Positions 34,197-43,015 of a stretch of DNA of 58,813 nt are shown one piece after another. The DNA is taken from positions 1 through 58,813 of the forward strand of contig DASXYU010000090.1 in the NCBI GenBank assembly GCA_036502295.1. Reading direction: 5' to 3'. Source of the stretch: DASXYU01 sp036502295 (GTDB taxonomy: Bacteria; Actinomycetota; Actinomycetes; Mycobacteriales; Jatrophihabitantaceae). Both the position numbers and the translations under genes were made by a program. Positions within the stretch are counted from its first letter, which is position 1. Every line of letters begins with the position of its first letter. The notes under the pieces were generated by a model, which was not told where the DNA came from, did no database searches, and saw only the letters and a list, made by a program, of their open reading frames with translations.

Positions 34197-35621
34197 ATGA
34201 CTGCCGGCACCGTCGCCCGCACCTTCCCGAACGGCTTCGTCTGGGGCTCGGCAACCGCCGCGTACCAGATCGAAGGGGCGGTGCAGGAGGACGGTCGTGG
34301 CCCGTCCATCTGGGACACCTTCAGCCACACTCCCGGCAAGGTGGCCAACGGCGACACGGGCGATGTCGCCGACGACCACTACCACCGGGTCTCCGCCGAC
34401 GTCGCGTTGATGAAGTCGCTCGGTCTGAGGGCCTACCGCTTCTCCACCGCCTGGCCGCGGATCATCCCCACCGGCGCCGGTGCCGTGAACCGAGCCGGCC
34501 TGGACTTCTACTCCCGGCTCACCGATGAACTCCTCGCCGCCGGGATCGACCCCTACGTCACGCTGTACCACTGGGACCTGCCCCAGCCGCTGGAGGACGC
34601 CGGCGGCTGGCTCAATCGCGACACCGCAGCCCGCTTCGCCGATTACGCCGCTGCGGTCGGCGCGGCGCTCGGTGACCGCATCGAGGTCTTCAGCACCCTG
34701 AACGAGCCATGGTGCTCGGCCTACCTCGGCTACGGCACCGGCGTGCACGCCCCCGGCAAGCAGGACAACGGCGCCGCCATCACCGCCTCGCACCATCTCA
34801 ACCTCGCCCACGGCCTCGGCACCAGCGCGCTGCGCTCCGTCCTGCCCGCGGACCGGCAGGTGATGCTGACACTGAACCTCGCCAACATCCGTCCTGCCAC
34901 CGACTCCGACGCCGACCGCAACGCGGCGCGGCATGCCGACGCGCTCGGCAACCGCATCTACCTGGAGCCGGTCTTCGACGGCCACTACCCCGCCGACCTC
35001 ATCGCCGAGACCCAGCACCTCACGGACTGGTCCTTCATCAAGGACGGCGACCTCGAGGCGATCAATGTGCGGACGGACATCCTGGGCATCAACTACTACT
35101 CACCGACCCTTGTGCAGGCGGCGACACCCGAGCTGCACGCCCAGATCCCGAGGGGCTTCGTCAACGACCCGCAGAGCGCCCCCGGCCCCACGCCGTACCC
35201 TGGCACGGACCTCGTCTTCTCCTGCCCGCAGGAGGGGCCGTACACGGCGATGGGCTGGCGGATCGAGCCCGGCAGTCTCACGGAACTGCTCGTCGATGTC
35301 GCCAAGCGCTATCCGACAGTGCCGCTGATGGTCACCGAGAACGGCGCGGCCTACGACGACGTGGTCGAGCAGGGCGGTGCAGTGCATGACACCGGCCGCC
35401 AGGCATACGTCCACGACCATCTCGCCGCGATCCACGACGCGATCGAGGCCGGAGCGGATGTGCGCGGCTACTTCCAGTGGTCGCTGATGGACAACTTCGA
35501 GTGGGCGCTCGGTTACTCCAAGCGCTTCGGCATGGTGCACGTCGACTACGACACCCTCGTGCGCACGCCGAAGGACTCCGCCCTCTGGTACGGCAAGGTC
35601 TGTCAGACCAACGCTTTTTAA
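34197..35621 (+). CDS. GH1 family beta-glucosidase
   Basis: 474 aa, normal GH1 length. N-terminal signature FVWGSATAAYQIEGAVQEDGRGPSIWDTF; acid/base Glu in STLNEPWCSA; nucleophile Glu in MVTENGAAYDD; a C-terminal GYFQWSLMDNFEWALGYSKRFG block closes the barrel. No signal peptide, so it hydrolyses imported beta-glucosides or cellobiose in the cytoplasm. ATG 34197 has CTGGAG ahead. Controlled by the upstream LacI regulator. Confidence 0.92.
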   Translation: MTAGTVARTFPNGFVWGSATAAYQIEGAVQEDGRGPSIWDTFSHTPGKVANGDTGDVADDHYHRVSADVALMKSLGLRAYRFSTAWPRIIPTGAGAVNRAGLDFYSRLTDELLAAGIDPYVTLYHWDLPQPLEDAGGWLNRDTAARFADYAAAVGAALGDRIEVFSTLNEPWCSAYLGYGTGVHAPGKQDNGAAITASHHLNLAHGLGTSALRSVLPADRQVMLTLNLANIRPATDSDADRNAARHADALGNRIYLEPVFDGHYPADLIAETQHLTDWSFIKDGDLEAINVRTDILGINYYSPTLVQAATPELHAQIPRGFVNDPQSAPGPTPYPGTDLVFSCPQEGPYTAMGWRIEPGSLTELLVDVAKRYPTVPLMVTENGAAYDDVVEQGGAVHDTGRQAYVHDHLAAIHDAIEAGADVRGYFQWSLMDNFEWALGYSKRFGMVHVDYDTLVRTPKDSALWYGKVCQTNAF

Positions 35622-35684
35622 TGCGCGATCAACTCATAGTTTCGGCAGGTATCCGACGAAAGCCATGAGTAGACCAGGAGTAGG

Positions 35685-37046
35685 TCAGTCCGGGCTCAGA
35701 TCCCAGCGACGACGGATCGCCGGTACCGGAACGTCGTGGCCGGCGTCCTGTTCGGCGAGGACGTGCCTGCGCAGGCGCAGGTACCAGAGCAGCAGGCGGC
35801 TGAAGCCGAAAGCCTGCACCGCGACCGCAACCAGCAGCGCCCAGCGCAGCGCGTGCGCCGTGGTCCCGCCGAGGGCGTCGAGCACCAGACCCATGCCGAC
35901 GGCGATGACCATCAGTGCCGTGAATCCGGCGCCGTTGACCACCCCACTGGCCGTGCCGAGTACTCGCACGTGGTTGTAGTCGCGTGCCACGGCGAATCCG
36001 AACATCGAGATCACCCCGCCGGCCGACATCACCACGAACAGCGCGATGACGAAGACACGTGGCGGGTGCTCGCCGAGGCCGAATGCCGTGAGGACGCCCG
36101 CCAAGTTCACGAGCGTGAAGACGAGCGCGATCGGCGTGCGGATGTGCGGACGCCGGCCTATGACCGAGCCGAGAAGGGGCGCGACGACGCTCGCGGTGAT
36201 GACGTTGGCCATCAGCACCCCGCCCGCCGCGGAGTCGGAGAGTCCGCACGCCTTGATCAGGTACGGATCGCCCCACAGCATCGTGAACGTGTAGTTCACG
36301 CACGGCGTGGTGAAGTGCAGCCAGAACCCCATCCGCGTACCGGGCAGAGCCCAAGACGAGCGCACGCGCCACGTCACTTCCGTGACGCCCGCGCGAAGCT
36401 GCTGCAGGTCGCCGAGGGCGAATCTGGGCTCCTCGACGTTGTCGAGCACCACCCACACGCCGACCGCGGTGACGACACCGAGCGCGCACGCGGCGATGAA
36501 GACCGGAAACCACCCCACGTGGCGAAGCAGGACGGCCATCGGCAGCGTGGCGACGATGCTGCCCAGCGTTCCGACCATGCCGGTGACCGCCGCCATCAGC
36601 GGGTAGCGGCTGGCGCTGAAGTGGCTCGCCGCCACGCGCAGCACGCTGAGGTAGGTGAGGGCGTCGCCGCAGCCGAGCAGGGCGCGCGCGAAGAGCGCCA
36701 TCCCGAACGACGGCGCGGTGGCGAAGAGCAGCTGCCCGACGCCCATCGTGAGGCCGGCGACGATGAGCAGGCGCCGCGGGCCGAAGCGGTCGATGAGCAC
36801 ACCGGTCGGGATCTGCATCGCGGCGTAGACACCGATCTGCAGGAAGATGAAGATGCTGAGCTCTCCGGGGCTGATGCCGAAGCGGTGCTCGGCGAGCAGA
36901 CCGGCGACGCCGAGGCTGCTGCGGTTGAGGACGGCGACGAAGTAGACCGCCGCAGCGAATCCCCACACCCGTACGTGGTGTCGAGTTCGCTGCGAGCGGG
37001 AGTCGTCTCCCGCGCCCGATGGCTGCTGCTCAACCACCGGAGTCAT
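35685..37046 (-). CDS. MFS transporter
   Basis: 453 aa with about 12 hydrophobic segments, beginning VWGFAAAVYFVAVLNRSSLGVAGLLAE. Motif A-like GVLIDRFGPRRLL occurs after the second helix. N- and C-tails are cytoplasmic and charged. Its ATG overlaps the amidohydrolase stop by 4 bp, so the two are probably coupled, and the substrate may be a compound that the amidohydrolase acts on. No family-specific substrate signature seen. Confidence 0.8.
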   Translation of the reverse strand: MTPVVEQQPSGAGDDSRSQRTRHHVRVWGFAAAVYFVAVLNRSSLGVAGLLAEHRFGISPGELSIFIFLQIGVYAAMQIPTGVLIDRFGPRRLLIVAGLTMGVGQLLFATAPSFGMALFARALLGCGDALTYLSVLRVAASHFSASRYPLMAAVTGMVGTLGSIVATLPMAVLLRHVGWFPVFIAACALGVVTAVGVWVVLDNVEEPRFALGDLQQLRAGVTEVTWRVRSSWALPGTRMGFWLHFTTPCVNYTFTMLWGDPYLIKACGLSDSAAGGVLMANVITASVVAPLLGSVIGRRPHIRTPIALVFTLVNLAGVLTAFGLGEHPPRVFVIALFVVMSAGGVISMFGFAVARDYNHVRVLGTASGVVNGAGFTALMVIAVGMGLVLDALGGTTAHALRWALLVAVAVQAFGFSRLLLWYLRLRRHVLAEQDAGHDVPVPAIRRRWDLSPD

Positions 37047-38134
37047 GAGACGACCGCACCCCTGAGGACGATGCGCTTCGGGGAGTACAGCGTGGCCTGG
37101 GTCGTCCTCGGGTCATCGGCGTAGACGACGAGGTCGGCGAAGGCCCCCTCGACGAGTCCGGGCAGTCCCAGCCAGGCGCGTCCCTTCCAGGACGCGATGG
37201 CGATCACCTCGGCGAGCGGGATGCCTGCGCCCATCAGGGCGCGGATCTCGTCACGGATGAGGCCGTGCGGCAGCGTCCCGCCAGCGTCGGTACCGGTATA
37301 GATCGGCAACCCCGCCTCGTAGGCGGCGCGCACGCGATCACGCGACGTCGCGAAGAGCGAACGCATGTGCGCGGCGTAGATCGGGAACTTGGCGTCACCC
37401 TCGCGGGCGAAGGTCGGGAAGTTGTCGATGTTGATGAGCGTCGGCACGACGGCCACGCCGTTGGCCAGCGCTAGATCGAGGTTGTCGGCGTCCAGGCCGG
37501 TGCCGTGCTCGACACAGTCGATGCCGGCGTTGAAGAGTCCGGGCAGGGCGTCCTCGCCGAAGACGTGCGCAGTGACCCTGGCGCCGAGTTCGTGCGCCTT
37601 GTCGATCGCGGCCTCGAGGACGTCGTCGGGCCAGAGCGGCGCGAGGTCACCGACGGAGCGGTCGATCCAGTCGCCCACCAGCTTCACCCAGCCGTCGCCG
37701 GCAAGCGCCTGCGTCGCCACTTCGTCGACGAGGTTCTCGGCAGAAACTTCAACGCCGAGGTCGCGGATGTAGCGCTTGGGGGCGGCGATGTGCCGTCCGC
37801 CGCGGATGAGGCGCGGCAGGTCGTCCTGCTCCTGGACGATCCTGTTGTCGACCGGTGAGCCGGCGTCGCGGATGAGCAGGGCGCCGGCGTCGCGGTGCAG
37901 GCGTGCCTGCGCGAAAAGCTTCTCCGGCTCGCTGAGGAAGCCCTCGGGGGCGTAGCCGATGTGGGAGTGCGCGTCGACGAAGCCGGGCAGCACCCAGCCC
38001 CGGCCGGAAATCGTCGTCGCCTCGCCCACCGGCTTCTCGAAGGTGAGGACGCCGGCGACGATCCAGGCGTCGCGCTCGATCTCGTCGGGCAGGAAGACGC
38101 CGTGGAGATGCAATGCGGGGTGCAGGCTCACCAT
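37043..38134 (-). CDS. Amidohydrolase-superfamily metal-dependent hydrolase
   Basis: 363 aa. The metal site begins with GFVDAHSHIGY (H-x-H near residues 55-57) and continues with ARVTAHVFGE and IDCVEHGTGL (two further His) and YTGTDAGGTLPHG (Asp). This pattern is that of imidazolonepropionase/dipeptidase-like amidohydrolases that cleave amide or C-N bonds. Overlaps the HIT gene start region by 7 bp and the MFS gene by 4 bp. Substrate not predictable. Confidence 0.8.
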   Translation of the reverse strand: MVSLHPALHLHGVFLPDEIERDAWIVAGVLTFEKPVGEATTISGRGWVLPGFVDAHSHIGYAPEGFLSEPEKLFAQARLHRDAGALLIRDAGSPVDNRIVQEQDDLPRLIRGGRHIAAPKRYIRDLGVEVSAENLVDEVATQALAGDGWVKLVGDWIDRSVGDLAPLWPDDVLEAAIDKAHELGARVTAHVFGEDALPGLFNAGIDCVEHGTGLDADNLDLALANGVAVVPTLINIDNFPTFAREGDAKFPIYAAHMRSLFATSRDRVRAAYEAGLPIYTGTDAGGTLPHGLIRDEIRALMGAGIPLAEVIAIASWKGRAWLGLPGLVEGAFADLVVYADDPRTTQATLYSPKRIVLRGAVVS

Positions 38135-38664
38135 GCCTCCGCGAGAGCTCTGCGAACGTCACCGAGCACCTGTGACAGCACCTTGGTCTGCGCCACCACG
38201 GGCATGAAGTTGGTGTCACCACCCCAGCGCGGCACGACGTGCTGGTGCAGGTGTCCGGGGATGCCGGCGCCGGCCACCGGCCCCTGGTTCATCCCGATGT
38301 TGAAGCCGTGCGGACCCATCGCGGTGCGTAGCGCGCGCATGGCGTGCTGCGTGCAGGAGGCGAGTTCAGCGACCTCGTCCTCGGTGAGTTCGGTGTAGTC
38401 GGCGACGTGGCGGTACGGGATCACCATCACGTGGCCGTTGTTGTACGGGTAGAGATTGCAGACGACGTAGACCCGCTCGCCGCGGGCGACGATGAGGCCG
38501 TCCTCGTCGCTTCTGCTCGGCGCCGTGCAGAACGGGCAGTCGTCACCGGCGCCACCATGCGTCGGCTTGTTCTCCCCCGCCAGGTACGCGGCGCGGTGCG
38601 GTGTCCAGAGCCTGCCGTAGCCATCGGGATCGCCCGCGAACGTACTCGCGTCCTCGACCGTCAC
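38128..38664 (-). CDS. HIT-family hydrolase, AP4A phosphorylase-like
   Basis: 178 aa. The histidine triad is GHLHQHVVPRW (H-x-H-x-H); the zinc-like N-terminal pair is DCPFC. Its position next to thrS matches the mycobacterial diadenosine tetraphosphate phosphorylase (Rv2613c-type) gene beside thrS. This supports action on diadenosine polyphosphates, which are by-products of aminoacyl-tRNA synthetases. Starts 7 bp after the thrS stop. Confidence 0.85.
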   Translation of the reverse strand: MTVEDASTFAGDPDGYGRLWTPHRAAYLAGENKPTHGGAGDDCPFCTAPSRSDEDGLIVARGERVYVVCNLYPYNNGHVMVIPYRHVADYTELTEDEVAELASCTQHAMRALRTAMGPHGFNIGMNQGPVAGAGIPGHLHQHVVPRWGGDTNFMPVVAQTKVLSQVLGDVRRALAEAW

Positions 38665-38671
38665 CGCGTGC

Positions 38672-40687
38672 TCAGCCGGCGAAGTCGGCGGCGGTCGGGT
38701 TGCTGTTGATCCGCTTGCGTACGAAGTCGCTGATCTCGGCGACCGCCTGGTCGATGCCGATCGCGTTACGCTGCTCGCCGTCGCGATAGCGGAAGCTCAC
38801 CGCGCCGGCTTCGGCGTCCTGCGCGCCGGCGAGCAGCATGAACGGCACCTTCTGCTTCTGTGCATTGCGGATCTTCTTCTGCATCCGGTCGTCGGAGGTG
38901 TCGACCTCGACCCGGATGCCCGCCGCTTTGAGCTTGTCCGCCACGTCCCAGAGGTAATCGTCCTGCTCCGCCGAGATCGGGATGAGGACGACCTGCACCG
39001 GTGACAGCCACGCGGGAAAGGCCCCCGCGTAGTGCTCGGTGAGGACGCCGATGAAGCGCTCGATCGAGCCGAACTTCGCGGAATGGATCATCACCGGCTG
39101 CTGGTGGCTGCCATCGGCCGACTGGTATTCCAGGCCGAAACGGGCGGGCTGGTTGAAGTCGTACTGCACCGTCCCCATCTGCCAGGTGCGGCCGATGGCG
39201 TCCTTCGCCTGCACCGAGATCTTCGGTCCGTAGAAGGCGGCACCGCCCGGGTCCGGGACGAGGTCGAGACCGGTCTCGGTGGCGACGCCCTCAAGGATCT
39301 TCTCGGCCACCGCCCACTGCTCGTTGGTACCGATGAACTTGTCGCTGGTGGCGTCGCGGGTCGACATCTCCAGGTAGAAGTCGTCGAGGCCGAAGTCCTT
39401 CAGGACGCTGAGCATGAAGTTCAGCAGGTGCTTCACCTCGGCGGGCGCCTGCTCGGGGGTGCAGTAGGAGTGCGAGTCGTCCTGCGCGAAGCCACGCACC
39501 CGGGTGAGGCCGTGGATGACGCCGGACTTCTCGTAGCGGTACACATGACCGAACTCGAACAGGCGCAGCGGCAGCTCGCGGTAGGAGCGTCCCCGGCTGG
39601 CGAAGATCAGGTTGTGCATCGGGCAGTTCATCGCCTTGAGCTGGTAGTTCGAGCCCTCGAACTCCATCGGCGGGAACATCGTGTCGGCGTAGTAGGGCAG
39701 GTGCCCCGAGGTGTGGAAGAGGCCGTCCTTGCTGATGTGCGGGGTGCCGACGTACTCGAAGCCCTCGTCGATGTGGCGGCGGCGGACGTAGTCCTCCATC
39801 TCCCTCTTGATCACCCCACCCTTGGGGTGGAAGACCGGCAGCCCCGAGCCGAGCTCGTCCGGGAAGCTGAACAGGTCGAGCTCGGCGCCGAGCTTGCGGT
39901 GGTCGCGCTTGGCCGCCTCCTCCAGGCGGTACAGGTAGGCCTTGAGGTCATCACGGCTGGCCCAGGCGGTGCCGTAGACGCGCTGCAGCTGCGGGTTCTT
40001 CTCGCTGCCGCGCCAGTAGGCGGCAGCGCTGCGCATCAGTTTGAAGGCCGGGATGCGGCGGGTGGTGGGCAGGTGCGGGCCGCGGCAGAGGTCGGTCCAG
40101 ATCTTCTCGCCGGTCTTGGCGTCGAGGTTGTCATACATGGTGAGGCCACCGGCACCGACCTCGGTCGCCTCCTCCTCGGTCGCGGTCGACTTCAGGCCGA
40201 TGAGTTCGAGCTTGAACTTCTCGTGCGCCAGCTCCGTCTGTGCCTCGGCGTCGGAGATAGGACGCCGGTGGAAGCGCTGTCCGGACTTGATGATCTCGCC
40301 CATCTTCTTCTCGATGGCCTCGAGGTCGTCGGGGGTGAAGGGGCGCGGCGGGAGGAAGTCGTAGTAGAAGCCGTCGGCGATGGGCGGGCCGATGCCGAGC
40401 AAGGTGCCCGGGAAGAGTTCCTGCACCGCCTGCGCGGCAACGTGCGCGGCCGAGTGCCGCAGCACGGCGAGGCCCTCCGGATCGGCGGCGGTGACGACCT
40501 CGATCTCGGTGTCGGCCTCGGGAATCCACTCCAGATCCTTGAGGATTCCGTCCGGATCGCGGACGACCACCGCACCCTTCGGGCCGTTCACGTCCACTCC
40601 GGCCGCCAGCAGCGCGTCCCAGGCCGTCGTTCCGGCCGGCACCAGGATCCGCTGTACGGGCGGGGCGGCGGCTGCGGTGGCGGTCAC
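38672..40687 (-). CDS. thrS: Threonyl-tRNA synthetase
   Basis: 671 aa class II synthetase. The order is an N-terminal TGS/editing region (IADGFYYDF, HSAAHVAAQAVQ with HxxxH), then the catalytic core with motif 2-like GFAQDDSHSYC and ALNCPMH-type KAMNCPMHNLIF for zinc/threonine, motif 3-like VMIHSAKFGSIERFIGVL, and the C-terminal anticodon-binding domain VQVVLIPISAEQDDYLWDVADKL. Only 48 bp separate it from the divergent CapA-like gene, so there is no room for a T-box leader. Confidence 0.96.
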   Translation of the reverse strand: MTATAAAAPPVQRILVPAGTTAWDALLAAGVDVNGPKGAVVVRDPDGILKDLEWIPEADTEIEVVTAADPEGLAVLRHSAAHVAAQAVQELFPGTLLGIGPPIADGFYYDFLPPRPFTPDDLEAIEKKMGEIIKSGQRFHRRPISDAEAQTELAHEKFKLELIGLKSTATEEEATEVGAGGLTMYDNLDAKTGEKIWTDLCRGPHLPTTRRIPAFKLMRSAAAYWRGSEKNPQLQRVYGTAWASRDDLKAYLYRLEEAAKRDHRKLGAELDLFSFPDELGSGLPVFHPKGGVIKREMEDYVRRRHIDEGFEYVGTPHISKDGLFHTSGHLPYYADTMFPPMEFEGSNYQLKAMNCPMHNLIFASRGRSYRELPLRLFEFGHVYRYEKSGVIHGLTRVRGFAQDDSHSYCTPEQAPAEVKHLLNFMLSVLKDFGLDDFYLEMSTRDATSDKFIGTNEQWAVAEKILEGVATETGLDLVPDPGGAAFYGPKISVQAKDAIGRTWQMGTVQYDFNQPARFGLEYQSADGSHQQPVMIHSAKFGSIERFIGVLTEHYAGAFPAWLSPVQVVLIPISAEQDDYLWDVADKLKAAGIRVEVDTSDDRMQKKIRNAQKQKVPFMLLAGAQDAEAGAVSFRYRDGEQRNAIGIDQAVAEISDFVRKRINSNPTAADFAG

Positions 40688-40735
40688 GGGTGACTCCTTG
40701 TTCGGACGGAAGCGTTCTCCTGAAATGCTAGTGCG

Positions 40736-41893
40736 ATGCCTCCACGTCGCCGATCGAGTATCGCCGCCTTGGCGATGGCGGCGGCAGCCCTTGCCGGCTG
40801 CGCCACGGGATCGCCCACGTCGGCAGCGAAATTCGCCTGGAACACACCGCGACAGGCGTCCTCGTCCTCGCTGACGGCACCGGTGACAATCGCCCCGGCG
40901 GCATCAAGCAGGCCGTCGGCTTCCTCGACGACCGAAGCAGCCGCCCCGAGCATGCGGTTCACGCTTTCCTTCGCCGGCGACGTCCACTTCATGCAACGCA
41001 CCGCCACCCGCCTCGCCGCGGACCCCGCGACCGTCTTCGGCGAAGCCGCGCCGGGACTGGCGAAGGCCGACCTCACGATGGTCAACCTCGAGACGGCGAT
41101 CACCACGCGAGGCACGCCGCAGGACAAGGAGTACCACTTCAGGACGGACCCCCGCGCCCTCACCGCGCTGCGCGACGCTGGCATCGATGTGGCGACCGAG
41201 GCGAACAATCACGCCGCCGACTACGGCGATGAGGGGCTCACCGACACCCTGGCTGCGATCAAGGCCAGCGGCTTTCCGGTGATCGGCATCGGGGCGAATG
41301 CCGATGCCGCCTTCGCGCCATACACGACCACCATCAACGGGCAACGGATCGCGATCTTCGCCGCCGACCGGGTCGATGACGAGACGACGCTGCGCCTGTT
41401 CAGCGCCGGTGCTGACAAGGCCGGGGTCGCCAACGCCCACGACCCGTTGCTGCTGCAGCGGGTGAAGCAGGCTGCCGACGGCGGCGAGTTCGTCGTCGTC
41501 TACCTGCACTGGGGCACCGAGGACGTCTCCTGCACCAACGCGGACCAGCGCTCCTTCGCCGACCAGCTCTCCGCGGCGGGCGCCAAGGTGATCATCGGTG
41601 CGCACCCCCACGTCCTGCAGGGCGCCGGCTGGCGCAAGGACGGAACCTTCGTCGACTACAGCATGGGTGACTTCCTGTGGTGGACGGCCGACAGCGCCGC
41701 CGAGTACGACACCGGTTTGCTCACCCTCACCGTCGACCACGGCAAGGTCGTGGCCGACAACTTCGCTCCGGCCCACGTCGATGACCGCGGGGTTCCGGTA
41801 CCGGCGACCGGCGCCGACGCGCAACGGATCGACAATCTCTGGAACCAGGCGCGCGGCTGCAGCGACCTCTCGGCCCAGCCGACCCTTCCCTGA
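40736..41893 (+). CDS. CapA-family lipoprotein (poly-gamma-glutamate synthesis-like)
   Basis: 385 aa. The N-terminus RRRSSIAALAMAAAALAGC has a lipobox LAGC with Cys22, so it is anchored outside the membrane. After a Ser/Ala linker (about 25-80) comes the calcineurin-like CapA fold: FAGDVHFMQR, MVNLETAITTRG, VATEANNHAADYGDEGL, IIGAHPHVLQGAGW and VDYSMGDFLW, matching the PGA_cap motif set. No other cap genes are near, so a role in capsule synthesis is not implied; a phosphoesterase-like surface function is as likely. Confidence 0.85.
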   Translation: MPPRRRSSIAALAMAAAALAGCATGSPTSAAKFAWNTPRQASSSSLTAPVTIAPAASSRPSASSTTEAAAPSMRFTLSFAGDVHFMQRTATRLAADPATVFGEAAPGLAKADLTMVNLETAITTRGTPQDKEYHFRTDPRALTALRDAGIDVATEANNHAADYGDEGLTDTLAAIKASGFPVIGIGANADAAFAPYTTTINGQRIAIFAADRVDDETTLRLFSAGADKAGVANAHDPLLLQRVKQAADGGEFVVVYLHWGTEDVSCTNADQRSFADQLSAAGAKVIIGAHPHVLQGAGWRKDGTFVDYSMGDFLWWTADSAAEYDTGLLTLTVDHGKVVADNFAPAHVDDRGVPVPATGADAQRIDNLWNQARGCSDLSAQPTLP

Positions 41894-41900
41894 AGCTTCC

Positions 41901-42917
41901 TCACAGAACGCGCCGGTTTCGTATCAGCGATGAGACGAATGCCGCGAGGATGAAGCCGACGCCGACAAGGCCGGTGGCGACCTCCGGGACGTCGTACTCG
42001 ATGGTGATGAGCAGGATGACGGCCAGTGCGCCGATTGCCCAGAGCGCTCCGTGTTCGAGGTACTCGTACTCGCTCAACGTCCCCTTCGCCACGAGGAACA
42101 CGGTGATCGAGCGGATGAACATCGCGCCGATTCCCAGGCCGATCATGATGAGGATCGGATCGGCGGTGATCGCGAAGGCGCCGACGACGCCGTCGAAGCT
42201 GAAGGACGCGTCGAGGATCTCGATGTAGACGAAGAGGAAGAACGCGGCCCTGCCGACGACGTGCACGACGTCACCAGAGGGTTCGAAGAGTTCACTCAGG
42301 CCGTCGATGACGAGGAATGTGACCAGCCCGAGCACTCCGGCGAAGAGGACGGTGGAGGTCTTGTTCTCCGGAGCCAAGGTGTACGCGATGATCGCCAGCA
42401 ACGCGAGGGCGACGACGGTGGGGATCTGCTGCAGCTTTCCGATGCGCTGCAGCGGCCGCTCCAGCCAGGTGAGCCAGGTGAGTTCGCGCTCGGTGAAGAC
42501 GAAGTCCAGGAAGAGCATCAACAGGAAGATGCCGCCGAAGGCGGCGATCGCCGGGTGCGCCTGGTGCAGCAGGTAGCCGTAGGTGCCGGCGGTGTCCGCG
42601 TCCCCCTTCTTCAGCGCAAGATGGACGGCCTCCACCGGGTTGAGCTTCGCCGTGACGCCGACGATGAGCAGCGGGAAGATCAACCGCATCCCGAAGACGG
42701 CGATGGCGATGCCCACCGTGAGGAAAATCCGCCGCCAGAACGGGCTCATCCGCTCGAGAATCGTGGCGTTCACGACCGCGTTGTCGAAGCTGAGCGAGAT
42801 CTCCAGGACCGCGAGGACGGCGACGAGCAGCAGCCCCCGCACGCCCCCGTACAGCCCACCGAGGGCGAGACCTATAAGGCCGACGACGATCGAAACCCTG
42901 AACGTCCTGAGCAGCAC
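41901..42917 (-). CDS. DUF475/TerC-like integral membrane protein
   Basis: 338 aa with about nine hydrophobic segments. The acidic membrane motif LEISLSFDNAVVNATILERM near residue 40 and ILDASFSFDGVVGAFAI near residue 234 are the paired Asp-containing repeats of the TerC/DUF475 superfamily, thought to handle metal ions. No tellurite genes are adjacent. Exact role unknown. Confidence 0.85.
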   Translation of the reverse strand: MLLRTFRVSIVVGLIGLALGGLYGGVRGLLLVAVLAVLEISLSFDNAVVNATILERMSPFWRRIFLTVGIAIAVFGMRLIFPLLIVGVTAKLNPVEAVHLALKKGDADTAGTYGYLLHQAHPAIAAFGGIFLLMLFLDFVFTERELTWLTWLERPLQRIGKLQQIPTVVALALLAIIAYTLAPENKTSTVLFAGVLGLVTFLVIDGLSELFEPSGDVVHVVGRAAFFLFVYIEILDASFSFDGVVGAFAITADPILIMIGLGIGAMFIRSITVFLVAKGTLSEYEYLEHGALWAIGALAVILLITIEYDVPEVATGLVGVGFILAAFVSSLIRNRRVL

Positions 42918-43015
42918 CCAGGCAGCCTACGGGGTGATATTGCTCGCGACGGTCCGTCACGTGGCGACCGATCGGTAGGCTAGAGAGCCGCTGAATTCGA
43001 GATGCGGAGTGGGTC

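Noticed and set aside
39032..40693. 553-codon open frame on the plus strand
   Set aside because: Antisense shadow of thrS with no domain match.
40688..40735. T-box riboswitch before thrS
   Set aside because: Only 48 bp separates thrS from the divergent gene, too short for a T-box.
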